Part shown: piece by piece, positions 1 through 11,120 of the stretch
Position numbering within the stretch: position 1 is the first letter of the stretch
Layout: the number at the start of each line of letters is the position of its first letter
Position numbers and translations under genes: made by a program
DNA from: Paragonimus westermani
Lineage: Eukaryota; Platyhelminthes; Trematoda; Plagiorchiida; Troglotrematidae
Direction of reading: 5' to 3'
Length of the DNA stretch: 64,000 bases
NCBI GenBank assembly: GCA_008508345.1
Contig: QNGE01000415.1
Coordinates: forward strand, 189,694 to 253,693
Notes under the pieces: generated by a model
The model's input: the letters and a program-made list of their open reading frames with translations, nothing else
Told to the model about the DNA's origin: nothing
Databases searched by the model: none

Positions 1-87
1 TCAAATTAGACGTTTAATTGACAGGAACCATTCACTCTTCGCTTGATGTTTATAACACTAAGGGTAAAGCTGTCCCCAGTTTTTTGT

Positions 88-109
88 ACCGAAACGAATT
101 CGTTTCGGT
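88..109. repeat. 22-base perfect palindrome
   Basis: ACCGAAACGAA and its exact reverse complement are joined with no spacer around GAATTC. No recognised binding-site family. The surrounding 1 kb shows no gene. Confidence 0.9.
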
Positions 110-1967
110 TGATCACCTTCAATGTGGAAAATGTCTCGAACACATTTTACATAAAGACGCTCTGTGTATAACCATGTTTTTTGTCTCCCGAGCCTTCCCG
201 CGGGTGCTAGCAAGAGTTCGACAGGGTAATCAAAAAATGGCGACCCCATCGGTTTGTTGCTAAGTTGCTTATCAAAAGATAGGAAATAAAATTAGCTGGC
301 CTAGTCAACAACAAGCTATTCCTAATCCTATTTTGTGGTTTATTACATTAGATAGTAGAAGTTAAATGAGATGTGTTGGGCGGGCATTTGTACACAGCCG
401 CTGCATATCAGATAATCTTGACTGATCGTGCTAAATATCCGTTTCTAAAGGAGATTAGAGAACTGTCCTACATATAAAAGTAAATTTTTTCATGGAAGGT
501 AGATTTTAGAGCGTCTGCAAGTCAATTAGCTACTTCTTGCTGATGTCAGTTGGACGTTCACAAAACAGATCGAAACAGGAATCTAAGTTTACACAAGTTC
601 AAAAGACCGTGTAACTGTGGACTCGTAGATCAAACTGACCTTAGAGATTTGAAAAGTTTTCACTAATAATCTCTTCTTGAAGTACTGTCTAAAATTTTCT
701 GCTTTTCTTCACTCCATATATAAAACGCGTTGCTTGATCTCCCTAGTTCAGCACCAAATTATCGCTTAGCATACACTTGTTGAAGTAAACGCCTTTGTTA
801 ATCAAAACTGCTCTGCTGTATCTCCGCTACTTTGGTAACTCATAACCGTTGAGTGAGTGATAAATGTTGTATACCTCAAGTTGCTTGAGTACAGCATACA
901 ACATGCCAAGCGTGCACATTGCTAACTTCCGACTAACTGAGCGAAACATCTTAATCAATCAAAGTGTGAGGAAAATAGGACCAATAACTAAATTCAGACA
1001 GCCTGAGCGCAGATCAACTGTGCGCCCGCATAAAAGTGTGTTTACGCCGGTATGTCTGTAGCTGTCTAGTCCCAATATGTACCCGATTCTTTTTCTGACT
1101 GCAGTTTGACCACATCTTGTGAGCAGCAATCTGCTATTTTGCAAGGCGATATTTCACAAAACAAATTTAGGCACGAGTTTTGATTTGGTGCACCAACTAG
1201 ATATGCTTCGCCTTTAATGGAATTTTATTCCCAACTAATGTGAACCGTAGGTTTAGAAGACTTTCACTACATTGTTAAGTATAGATAACATTTTTAACGG
1301 AACTAATATTTGTGGGTAGAATAAAAATTGTGAAGTCTGTGGTTAGGTTGTAGTTGGCCATCAAAGCGGTACGCTCACGAGTTAACTGCTTGAGACGTTG
1401 AAAAAATTCGCATTCATCCTGTGATGCCTAAGCACAGTTTAGAAGCGGTTTTCAGTGAAATCATAGTTTTTTTTAGAAATAGTTATGTAGAAATCGACAG
1501 GTTTTAGTTGTAGTTCAAAAATGACCTGATCTAGTGCTGCTAATTTCCCATAATACATTCTTCAGTAATTCGCAAGTGTAATCGCCTCTTTCTGCTTGTG
1601 ACACCTGCAAATTCGTCAAAGCTGAAAAGTGCACTAGCGTAAATAAAACCATCCGACGCTACAATAAGGAGAATAAAGCTGAAGCCCCAAATAACCGCTC
1701 AAGAATGTATGAATGAAGACAAAGTCGGACTTCCCATTATATTCGGCAAGGCGATGGTCATGAGATTCTAGGGTAAACTGTGAAAAGAAAAAAATTGTGA
1801 TGCTATTTGTGACCACTGTCAGGAACACTCGGTGGATGAGCTGAGTTCTTGGTGTCACAGATGGAAACCTAACAGATCCTGATAAAGATTAGCCGAATTG
1901 GACTGTCAAGTATGGATTATTTAAGAATCGCTTTAAAGACAACTGAGTGTGGTTTTCATGTTAAAAC
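110..1967. other. No recognisable feature
   Basis: AT-rich sequence with only short, chance-like open frames. No repeat copy was matched elsewhere in the window. Confidence 0.5.
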
Positions 1968-2276
1968 TTACGTAATGAGTAAAACCGATTTCCGTTTGTT
2001 CCGCTGTTTTTCAACATAATTTTCGACGATTACGCAAGTGAGTAGTGGAGAAAAATGTGAAAATGAAGTAACCCACACCAAGTATTTCGTTATCCTCTTC
2101 CATCCCTGTGACTTCGTTAGCCACTCCAGCTCACAGTTGATTAACCGTTCCTGAAATCCCGAGAACGCAGCCAAGGCATTCATCTCAGATGTCCAACGGT
2201 CGTCGAGATCGTTTCGTGAAACGAGCAAACTGTTTCTCAAATTGCTAAGACCATCAGTTGAACACGCCTTAATCAA
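1968..2276 (-). CDS. Weak candidate exon, unidentified
   Basis: About 100 open codons on the minus strand. The first half is helical and polar, with Trp and Leu spacing that vaguely recalls a spectrin-like helix (LDDRWTSEMNALAAFSGF). An acceptor-like TGGTCTTAG lies at its start. It sits downstream of the 3.0-3.5 kb candidate on the same strand, so both could belong to one gene. The length alone is compatible with chance. Confidence 0.2.
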   Translation of the reverse strand: MIKACSTDGLSNLRNSLLVSRNDLDDRWTSEMNALAAFSGFQERLINCELEWLTKSQGWKRITKYLVWVTSFSHFSPLLTCVIVENYVEKQRNKRKSVLLIT

Positions 2277-2993
2277 ACGAACAACAACTTACGTTGTGAT
2301 AAAAGCGGGCAGGTGCAAGCAAAGAAAAGTCTTAAAGTCATACAAAATGCACGCACCCTTGATATTATTTCTACCAGCAGGGTTTAGTGATAATTTGAAG
2401 TTACATTATTTTACGTAAGTCGCAACAACTGATCTGAGTGATTCTAACGAGTTTTCCGCGATTTGTTCATGGCTTACTGTCTGCGAAGAAAATGACCTCA
2501 ATAGAACATGGTAAGAACTTGCCCCTAGCTTGATCAGTTCTTTCGTAATGTTCCACGTACAGGAAGAATTTTTTTAGCTTAGTATTTAATAAAGCCCTGG
2601 TTGTTTTACAGCGAGAAAATTCAGTGTGCAGTTGAATCACGATCCATTGAGCGGGGCGTATCAGGTACCTGAATGAGTAGCACGCGTAGTCATAGCTTCA
2701 CTGGGGCAAGTGGATCATAATATTTAGTGTTTTTTGGGCAATAAGTACTCGGTGAAAACTGGTACAGACTTACTACGGTTACGTTTTAAGTCGGGAAACC
2801 GAACTGCCATGTTGCCAATTTATGATTAGTGGTAAATGGATAACATGCATTTGGACCCTCATGTCACAGCTTTAGGAACAACTTACATTGTACTGTTTTT
2901 AATAGTGTAACTTGCAACTCGGTACCACGGAGAATGTTATTCTCAACGTTTTGTGTATTCAGCATTATATTATTGCAATATATTTTCCCTCAC

Positions 2994-3509
2994 TGATGTT
3001 TTGGTAGTTTAAGTAGTTCCATGAACCAGTGTACCGTTGTTGCTCGGTTGAAATTTACTAACTGCTCGTGATATGTGCCTTTTGTCGATTCATCACCAGT
3101 GTAACAACCACCAGGGGATAATCGAAATATACTCAAACACACGTTGTCTCGGTGAAATATCGTCACTGAGCTCTTTAGCGCTCTTAATAAACTGCAAATG
3201 GGGTTCAGTGTAACAAAACTACCAGTACTGAGAGTTTTATACGTCTTATATTTTAGGCCGGGAGTCGTAAGTAAATTGTCCATCAAAATACGGCCTTCTG
3301 ATTGGAACACAACTTGCAGTCGCCATTGATTTTGTTTACCTCTTTCCTTACCAAAAACCATTTTAATAACGGGAGTCGTGTTTTCAGGCTTGTAGAACAG
3401 GACCACATCTCCGTGTTTATCATAACAGTCAGGTATGGAGGTGCAAAACACTGCATCACTCGAGGCAAACACTGTATTCGAAAACGAGATGTACGAATCC
3501 CTCGGTAAC
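2994..3509 (-). CDS. Candidate protein-coding exon, unidentified
   Basis: The frame is open on the minus strand from 3556 to 2990 (189 codons), which is unusually long for this base composition. A possible acceptor (CCCTATCCAG|G) at 3510 and a donor-like CATCA|GTGAGG at 2994 would make an internal exon of 516 bp. No ATG starts it. The protein is mixed alpha/beta in composition with five Cys (for example GDVVLFYKPENTTPVIKMVF) and no recognised domain, membrane segment or repeat. It could be a real exon of a minus-strand gene or a retroelement remnant. Confidence 0.35.
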
Positions 3510-3559
3510 CTGGATAGGGCAGCGTTCCAACCCTCCTTTGAAAGTGTGCACCACGTTAC

Positions 3560-5531
3560 TGAAGTGACAAGTTATTTAGTAAAAGTAAATGAGCTTGATA
3601 TACTAGATGAAAAGTTCACCAAACTACCACTTTATAGATGAAGTTTGGTGGACTATTATTGAATGGTTTCTAAACAGATTAGTTCCATCATCTTAGTTGA
3701 CGCACCTGCACCATCTCAACCGTTGTCTAAATTCCACGATAGTTCAACACAGCACTGAGTTGCGTGTCATCAATTTCACACCATTCCACTCCATTGTTCC
3801 ACTTCATTTTTCTGACTTCTGAAATCCGTCCTACAATGGGGTAGGGCTAATTTCTCCCGAAGTGCCAATGAACACTGTTGGAACTGTGTGATTTTTTCGC
3901 AACTGATCGCGGTTCAGTGCATTTACTTAAATGAGTAGATACTTCAACAAAATGGAGGCAAGTATATCTTTCACTCCACACACAAAGTGCCATTGAGATT
4001 AATAAATTTACGTGTGCGTCGGAGAAGCTACGTCAACAACTCAAAAGGTCGTTTACACAAAAGCACGCTCACTGAACAGAAACATTGCGTTTTCAGAGCA
4101 ATCCTTTCACAAAAACCAAACGTTTGTTTCTACTTTATTCTGTGAGCGCTTTCACGTTTTTCAGATATTAATGTAGTTTGAAAGAGTGAGCTGACAAAAA
4201 AGTTTGTATTTTTAATTTCCAGAGAACCTACACAGGTAAACTACACTTAATGATACAACAGAGAAACGCTCATTTGCATATATTAGTAACCTTGGAGGAA
4301 AATAGGTGTCAAGGTTTGCTTAATACGGGATACACAGCCATTCTTGTCTGGCAGTCCTTCCAAGGAATATCTATATTCGTTGTGATAACCGCCTGGAAAT
4401 GTCAATAAGTACATCTCAAGACTACAATTAGTACACTTCGGTCATTCCTCTCTTCCCCTCCCTCTCTCTCCAGCTAGCTGTATCCAACCGCCTAGCGGCT
4501 TTCAAACCAAGTTGTCTTAAGACATGCATAACGGTGCAGAAAGACGTGCTATGGAAGGTTTAACAACCCAATAGTAAGATTTTGGGAGTAGATCATTAAG
4601 GTTAAACTATTCGATTGTCCGCGACCTCAAGTTATCATGAATAATAGGATAAGTATTAGCCAACGTCAACTATACTCACCAAAGCCTGAGTCTGGACTAT
4701 CTGAGAGTGCGGTTTGTAGAAGATTCGGAAACTGTAAACAGACATTTTCCGTGTACTCCGCATTTGCAGGTAGGTTTTTTATTTATAGCAGATCCCACTT
4801 ATAAACACTATACAAGAGCCTTAGTGAATGTATTTGCGTTTATTGAACAATTGTGAGAGTGTCTGAGTTGCCTGCGCTAGCGGCCAGTTCGGTATTTCAA
4901 CAATATAAAGTAAAATAAACCAATCGACTCAACCCTTGAACGCTGTGTTTGTCATGCAGTGACCAAGCTGCATTGGTCTGGACCACCTGAGTGGGAAAAC
5001 CAGACTCCGCTTCTCTCTGATGGTAGTCTCCGTTTACTGGCGGTTGTTGTCGCAAAACCCCCGGCATTTAAAACCTTATATTGCTGTTCCAACGAGCGGC
5101 GTACACTGTTGATGGGCTTATCTTTGTCACTAAAAGCGTTTCAGTGTGACCAATAAGTAAACAAAGCGCTGGCCGGTGAAGCGTACATCTCCCTCCACAT
5201 TTTCTCTCCCTTCGAAAATGACTATGTTGCAGCATCTGATTTTGTTTTTTCTCAATGACTAATAGACCGCGGTACGCCACCTAGCGCCTCTAAATCAAAA
5301 TGGACATAACACTTAATTCTACGTATTTGGTAACCTTCGCCAGTCTGTTTGCAAAAACTGTCTATACTACCATAAGATTCATAGAAAGCTGATACTGACA
5401 ACAAGGTTTTCAGTCATTCACATCAAAAGAATCTTACGGTACTGTCTCTAAGTTGGACCGGTCAAACTGCACGCAATGACGAACAGTTATTTATTGCTGG
5501 TGGGAAGAGGTTGGTAGTCTATTTCAACCAA
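3560..5531. other. No recognisable feature
   Basis: A short pyrimidine tract (CTCTTCCCCTCCCTCTCTCTC region near 4.45 kb) is the only visible structure. Open frames are short. Confidence 0.5.
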
Positions 5532-5785
5532 AGATGATAGTTCGGTCGTGCCAGATGTGAGGTCAATGGCGCAGTGGTTAACACGGTTGCCTCATGATTG
5601 GAATGTCCGGAGTTCAAATCCCGGCCGTGGCAAGGATATGCACTACTGACGAGCTCTAATGAGAGCGAAACTCGAGTCTAGTGCTTGTTTTCGAAAGAGG
5701 CTGGCTGGAAAGTCTATCTGAATGCGAACGCTGCGATCAAATGTGAGTGATGGTCAACTTGAAAATCAAAAATGAGTAGTTTTAA
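5532..5785 (+). mobile_element. SINE-A, tRNA-derived, near full length
   Basis: The head resembles a tRNA pol III promoter: an A-box-like TGGCGCAGTGGTTA at 5567-5580 and a B-box-like GTTCAAATCC at 5612-5621. A family-specific body follows (ACTACTGACGAGCTC, ACTCGAGTCTAGTGCTT, GAATGCGAACGCTGCGATC). The same order recurs at 6.3, 21.2, 58.5, 61.4 and 62.0 kb. The body does not fold back onto the head as a tRNA acceptor stem would, so it is not a tRNA gene. Confidence 0.85.
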
Positions 5786-6269
5786 TGCATTCACTTATCA
5801 GGGCGGAAAGGGGAAATATGTTAGCATTTCAGTCGCAAACAAAAAACACGCCAGTTATGTGCATCATACCGATGCGCAGACCTACAGACACACCAAGCCC
5901 CGTGTAATCACGACCATGGTAACATGATAGGTTCTCCCAACAAAGTTTGTGCACATAACATCGGCTGGCAAATTCAGATGAGCATCGCTTCACAGAAAGC
6001 CAATAGTTTTGGGTTTCGATTGCGCAACAGTATCTTGAATGAGTTTAACAGATCAGCTTGGTGACATGTTTAACAATCGATGGCGCTGGATTTCGAGCAG
6101 CCAGTGCACCAACTTGAGGCTGTTGTGTCATCAGTTATTTCAACCTTTTCGAAATGTGTTCGGCGACTCATTGTGTTAGGTACCGATCTGTTCTGCCTAT
6201 ATAAACACTACATGTGAGACAAGATATCATGTTCACATCATTGTTCACAGGCGAAAGTAGTTGAGCGTT

Positions 6270-6490
6270 CAGATTTGATGATTCGGTCATGCCTAATATG
6301 AGGTCAATGGAGCAGTGGTCAACACGGTTGCCTCATTATTGGAATGGCCGGCCGTGGCAAGAATATGCGCTACTGACGAGCTCTAATGAGAGCGAAACTC
6401 GAGTCTAGTGCTTGTTTTCGAAAGAGGCTGGCTGAAGTGTCTATCTGAATGCAAACGCCACGATCAAACGTGGGTGAGGTTCAACTCAAA
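6270..6490 (+). mobile_element. SINE-A copy with internal deletion of the B box
   Basis: Matches the copy at 5.5 kb closely, including the shared 5' region (GATGATTCGGTCATGCC). It lacks 14 bases between GGAATG and GGCCGTGGCAA, which removes the B box. The A-box-like block at 6308-6321 remains. The body is intact to about 6490. It should be transcriptionally dead as a pol III unit. Confidence 0.85.
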
Positions 6491-9400
6491 AATAGACAAG
6501 AGAGTTTAAAAAACTACTTTCGCGATTGTGGAGAACTGGTCTTCTGGTTATTTAGACTAAACGCAACCTCGAGGCCACACAAGTTCGAGCCAGAGCAGAC
6601 ACCAGTTTGTACTTCATATCATGGGCTAGATGGTCACCTCTGAACGGCAGTCATAGGAAAACATCTTTTCTGAGTTGTTAATTTGGGTTCTATGTTCTTA
6701 CTCATTGCATTATGTGTCTCGATGAATTTGTCAAAGTACCCATTTGATAGTAAGCTTTGTTTCAGCAGCTTTTGGTCTGTTAGCTGTTTGGCAAGAGTAC
6801 AAATACGTCCCCGTTTGTGAGCCAGTGTTTCATCAAAACCCCGTTTGCATGCAATAGGAGTGAAGCTGGAGAACTGAAAATATTGACCACAATCGTCTCA
6901 TCCGTTTAACTGATTAGTTGCACTAATAACAGCCTAATGCCTAGCCGAAAAGTGTGGTGGCTCGAGCCGCTCACTTTAGCAAAAGTGAAATATCCTAGAG
7001 GAAAAAGTTGTCGCAAAGGGATAAAATTGAATAACCCAAGACTGTGCGTAGGAATTCGAGTTATGTATGCAGATGGACCAACGACTGCAGCACGTGGTGA
7101 ACGTTATTGCATGTTACTGTATTACCGACCAGCCAAATATCTATACACGCATGTGCACACACCCCTTCGTCATTAACTTCTTACCGAAATGTTTAAATCC
7201 CGTCAGCACACGTTAGGTCTGCAACAGAAAAAGTGGTAACAAGATTGTAGACACAAACAAAGCCAAAACCCGACTGAGACCACTAAGCTGTTTCTGACAA
7301 GATCATTCGTCAGCCTAAGTAAGACATTAAGAAAACGGCGTCTGGTTTTGCTGTAGTTACCACACAGATCGGCAGAAGTTAACATAATGACAAACAAAAC
7401 TCCTTTCCCAACGAAAAAATGCATTAACCTCACAGCACGGGAGTAACTTCCTTGTGGGGGGCAAAAAATGGGTGTATGTTTACAGTTTTTTTAAGCGCTA
7501 AAGTCCTGGTGCAGGACGAATAACCAGATCGCAGGAAATGAGTGCGGGGCTAGTAAAGCAAGGTCAGCGCAACCGGCGTTCTTCCCCTATGTTCACATTT
7601 CGTTGACATGAACCAGACGGTTGGGTTTCGTTCATTCGAGTTGTTTTCATCCATTTTCAATCCGATTAATCGGTTAGGTTGGTCAACACAGAATGGCTTT
7701 GGTTAAGATGTCCTCGCTTTTGGTTCATTTATTGGTGAGTTTACCAATGTTATTAGAACAGTCTCCCAGTGTCTGATAAATAATTAATTGTGAACGAATG
7801 GGGCCAATTTTTTCGATTGCTAAAGATAATCGAATCATTTAAAATGATGCTGAATTGCATGTAAAAAATACCGGATCGAACTAGCTGCGTTGTGGTGTAA
7901 TAGGAAGTGGTTCCAATATGCCTAAGCTAGTCTGAATTTTTTTATTATTGTAAAAGTAGAAATAAACCAACTGTGACAGCCAAATCATGTCACTTATTAG
8001 CAGTACGCCAACTAACTTACCAGTCGCGTTGGCTGTTTGAAGTGGCGTGCAACAAACAGAGAGCGGCGTGGTCGTATACAAATCTTTCCACACCCTTCTA
8101 ATGCAGAGTACACAGGTTGCTGAGTTCAAATGCCGCATTATTCTTCTTTGTAACTAGGTATGATATAGTGGCCTGCTCGTCTCCAGAGCGCGATCTAAAG
8201 ACAATCTATCTTTTGTTGGAAGGTCAACGTTGTTCAGGGAATGAGTAGAGAAAGTCACTCACTCATATCCAGTTGAGTCAAAAACCCTAGGATGGACGGT
8301 TTATCCGACAACCGACCGTGTTCTGTTACCTGTGAGTGACCAACTAGTTGGTTACTGAATATACACCTTGTAAAAACGTTGGATTAAATTGAGGTTCCGA
8401 ACAGACAGATGTAATGCAAAATCAGAACGTTGACGTCGTGTTGCGCAGGGTAGTGTGGATCATGTTCACAACGAGGTCAGCGGAATGCTTCTGGTGCGTG
8501 GCCAAATTGCACAATAATAGATGGTCGAAACTGTGTGAGGTATTTTTGGCGTATTTTGTAAATTCCATTACCACTTCTAAAAGACTAGTAATAATGTCTC
8601 ATCAAATTTGTTACTGGCATATCTGGTCTGACTGGAACGTTACCGATAAACCAAATTACCCATTGTATACACGATGTTCTCAAATTGAAAATTCCCAGCC
8701 GGTTTCGATTACATTCCAGCTAATAACGCACAATAACATGTCTCTCGTTGAGAAAATATCGGATAAACTAGTTCATTAGGCCAAACTTGAGACGTTCTAG
8801 GTGAATCATCGTACCTTCAATATTCGGCGTTCTCTGTAATGTCTGCTTCCTAAACCTCCCATTGTAAAACCTCCGGAACGTTCGTGAACACCGCGTAAAA
8901 CTGCTTATTCTGTATCGACACCGTTTTGGCTGAATACCATACGTTTGTGTAGCGTTCGAATTCAGGTGAGTCCGTTGCCTGAACATCTGAGATCTGCGTA
9001 GTCACCAGGAAAATTTGATCGTCTAGTTAAGAAAGCACAGGAAGTAAAGTCGGTCCGGGGATAGCCTGCCAAGGGTAGGCATACAGGTAAGTCGTAATGT
9101 TCGGTAGTTGGTCTCCATAGAACTGCATATTTAGTACAATCAGAAACTGATGCCCGTACACTTGGTTACGCAGTAAACTGATCTTACAGGATAGCGTCGA
9201 ACGCAGAACATGTACTTTTAAAAACAGTCTGACTTGTGTTGTCAATCGGTAAGTATTAAAAGCAGAAGAGTTTAGCTGAAGTGTTGAATGAGCGTTTTTC
9301 AAAATGATAGTGCAGACCTCAGAGAGCGTGTTTGCAAGTGATCAGTAGTATTGTTCGAATAGGAGGATACCTGTAATCCTGAACCATACGAAAATGTGAT

Positions 9401-10914
9401 GTTAAAACTTTGATATCAAATAAAACTATCTTTAACATCATGGTTGATAAAGACAACCTCAGTTTCATATTGAATGGAGTAGATTATGAATCAAAAGTAG
9501 GGCAGCCTGTATGAAAAGAACCATATAAGAAGTGCGAGTGGGAATCACGTTAAAATGAACAGGTACCTGCTTTTTGCAATACAGAATTCAAAACAAGGAA
9601 ATAATATGGTCTGTATTGAAATACATATTAGACCCAATTTTTTGCAGTGCTGAGGTGTCTCAATTTTCATGTGCTGATCAAGCCCAATGATGATGAGATT
9701 GGCTTTCCACCACATGAGCACGTCACGTTTTTGGTATGAATCTTACAAACGTTAACGGGAAATTGGGTCGAGCTATCAAGAACTCATGATGTTCTAAGGA
9801 GCTGGATCGATCTCCACCGAGCACCATGAATTCCTTGTCAGTTTTAGTGTTATATCACTGCTAACTTCAGGCAAAGGCAAAAGAACCAGCCAGGCATTCA
9901 TTACTCCTCGACACCACTTTAAAAGAAACAACAAAATTATTTGCCGATCGGACAGTAGCCGAGATATCCTTATGTTTAGACGTGACCAACTCGAAATTTT
10001 ATTTTCAAAAATTAGACTGGTTACCAGATCATCAACCCCTTCTCTTTTTAGCAAATATTCACATGGTTCATCTTAAGGGGAAAGCGTTGCAGATCCCTTC
10101 CTCTAGAAATCACAGGCCAGTTTGTGTACCAGCAGTGTCAAATCCACTCTACACTTTTCATGGCCAGCTCTTGGAGTTCCATCAGTCCAATCACATATGG
10201 TCCCTTGAATGGATGACGAATGACTAAATCTTGTTCCGAACAGAATGCTGTAACAGTCATTATTCTGATTTAACGTTTTGACAATCCAACATGGTGTGCG
10301 CAGCTCAAACCAAAACACAAGTAAGATTAGTCTCAATTTTTTCATTCGGTGATAAACCACTGTCCCAAGAAGTGGTACCGACAGATTAAACCACCCGGCA
10401 TAAGCCAATCCGTGAAGTCGACTAGACTGATTATAATCCAAAACGACCTGAGCGACCAACGCTCAGCCGACCAATTCATGTCAACGCCACGACAGCTGGA
10501 GATTGTGGGCTCGATTCTAGTAACCTACGGCTTCTTCAGAAAAATTCGTTAATTCGGTTAGTAAAGTAGTCGGACAGGCATTGGTTCTACCGGTGGATGT
10601 CATCTCTGGAGAGGAAACGCATTAGAGGAAGCACTGGAAATGAAGTTTTGTACAAGCCTACGTGATCCAGGCTGACTTTCATACGTTACTCTGTTTCGCA
10701 CTTCCTCACTAACTGTTGAATACCACCCTATGCACATTATTGTGAATTACATTGCGACGGTTTAGTAATAATTACAGGGTAATGTGTAACCTGCAACGTC
10801 CGCCTTAGAACATCGCTGATTGAAAATATCTCATTACCAATTTTATCGTCTACGTCGTTTCCTGGTTCAGCTTGAACGTACTCTTTCTGCACAAAAGCTG
10901 AAGTTTCGGAGAAG
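6491..10914. other. No recognisable gene
   Basis: Scattered open frames of up to about 120 codons (for example 8414-8779 and 10459-10103) lack start context, splice support and recognised motifs. Nothing else stands out. Confidence 0.45.
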
Positions 10915-11120
10915 TTGTTAATAGATAAATAAAGTGAGAACAACACAACGTTGGAAGCAAGTTATAATACTCTACATTTCAACCACCTCGGGTGTCCTTC
11001 ATCAGGAGTGTTGTAATCTGTTACAACACTCCTGAGGAAGACCACCCGAAGTTGTTGGAATTTAGGGTATTACAACCTGCTCCTAACGTTCTGTTATTCT
11101 CAACCTGTTTACCAATAACA
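10915..11120. repeat. Long imperfect hairpin (MITE-like or fold-back element)
   Basis: The left arm at about 10915-11016 and the right arm at about 11020-11120 are inverted copies separated by three bases. Matching blocks include CAGGAGTGTTGTAA with TTACAACACTCCTG at the centre, AACGTT in both arms, and TGTTA with TAACA at the outer ends. There are roughly 100 bases per arm with scattered mismatches and small gaps. The right-arm sequence recurs at 61.30 kb without its partner. Confidence 0.8.

Noticed and set aside
5560..5632. True tRNA gene
   Set aside because: A- and B-box-like blocks are present but no acceptor stem pairs, and the same head with the same non-tRNA body recurs, so it is a SINE.
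8414..8779. 121-codon open frame on the + strand
   Set aside because: No domain, no splice support, and a length within chance expectation.
10103..10459. 118-codon minus-strand frame suspected to be retroelement pol
   Set aside because: No RT, RNase H, protease or integrase motif could be identified.
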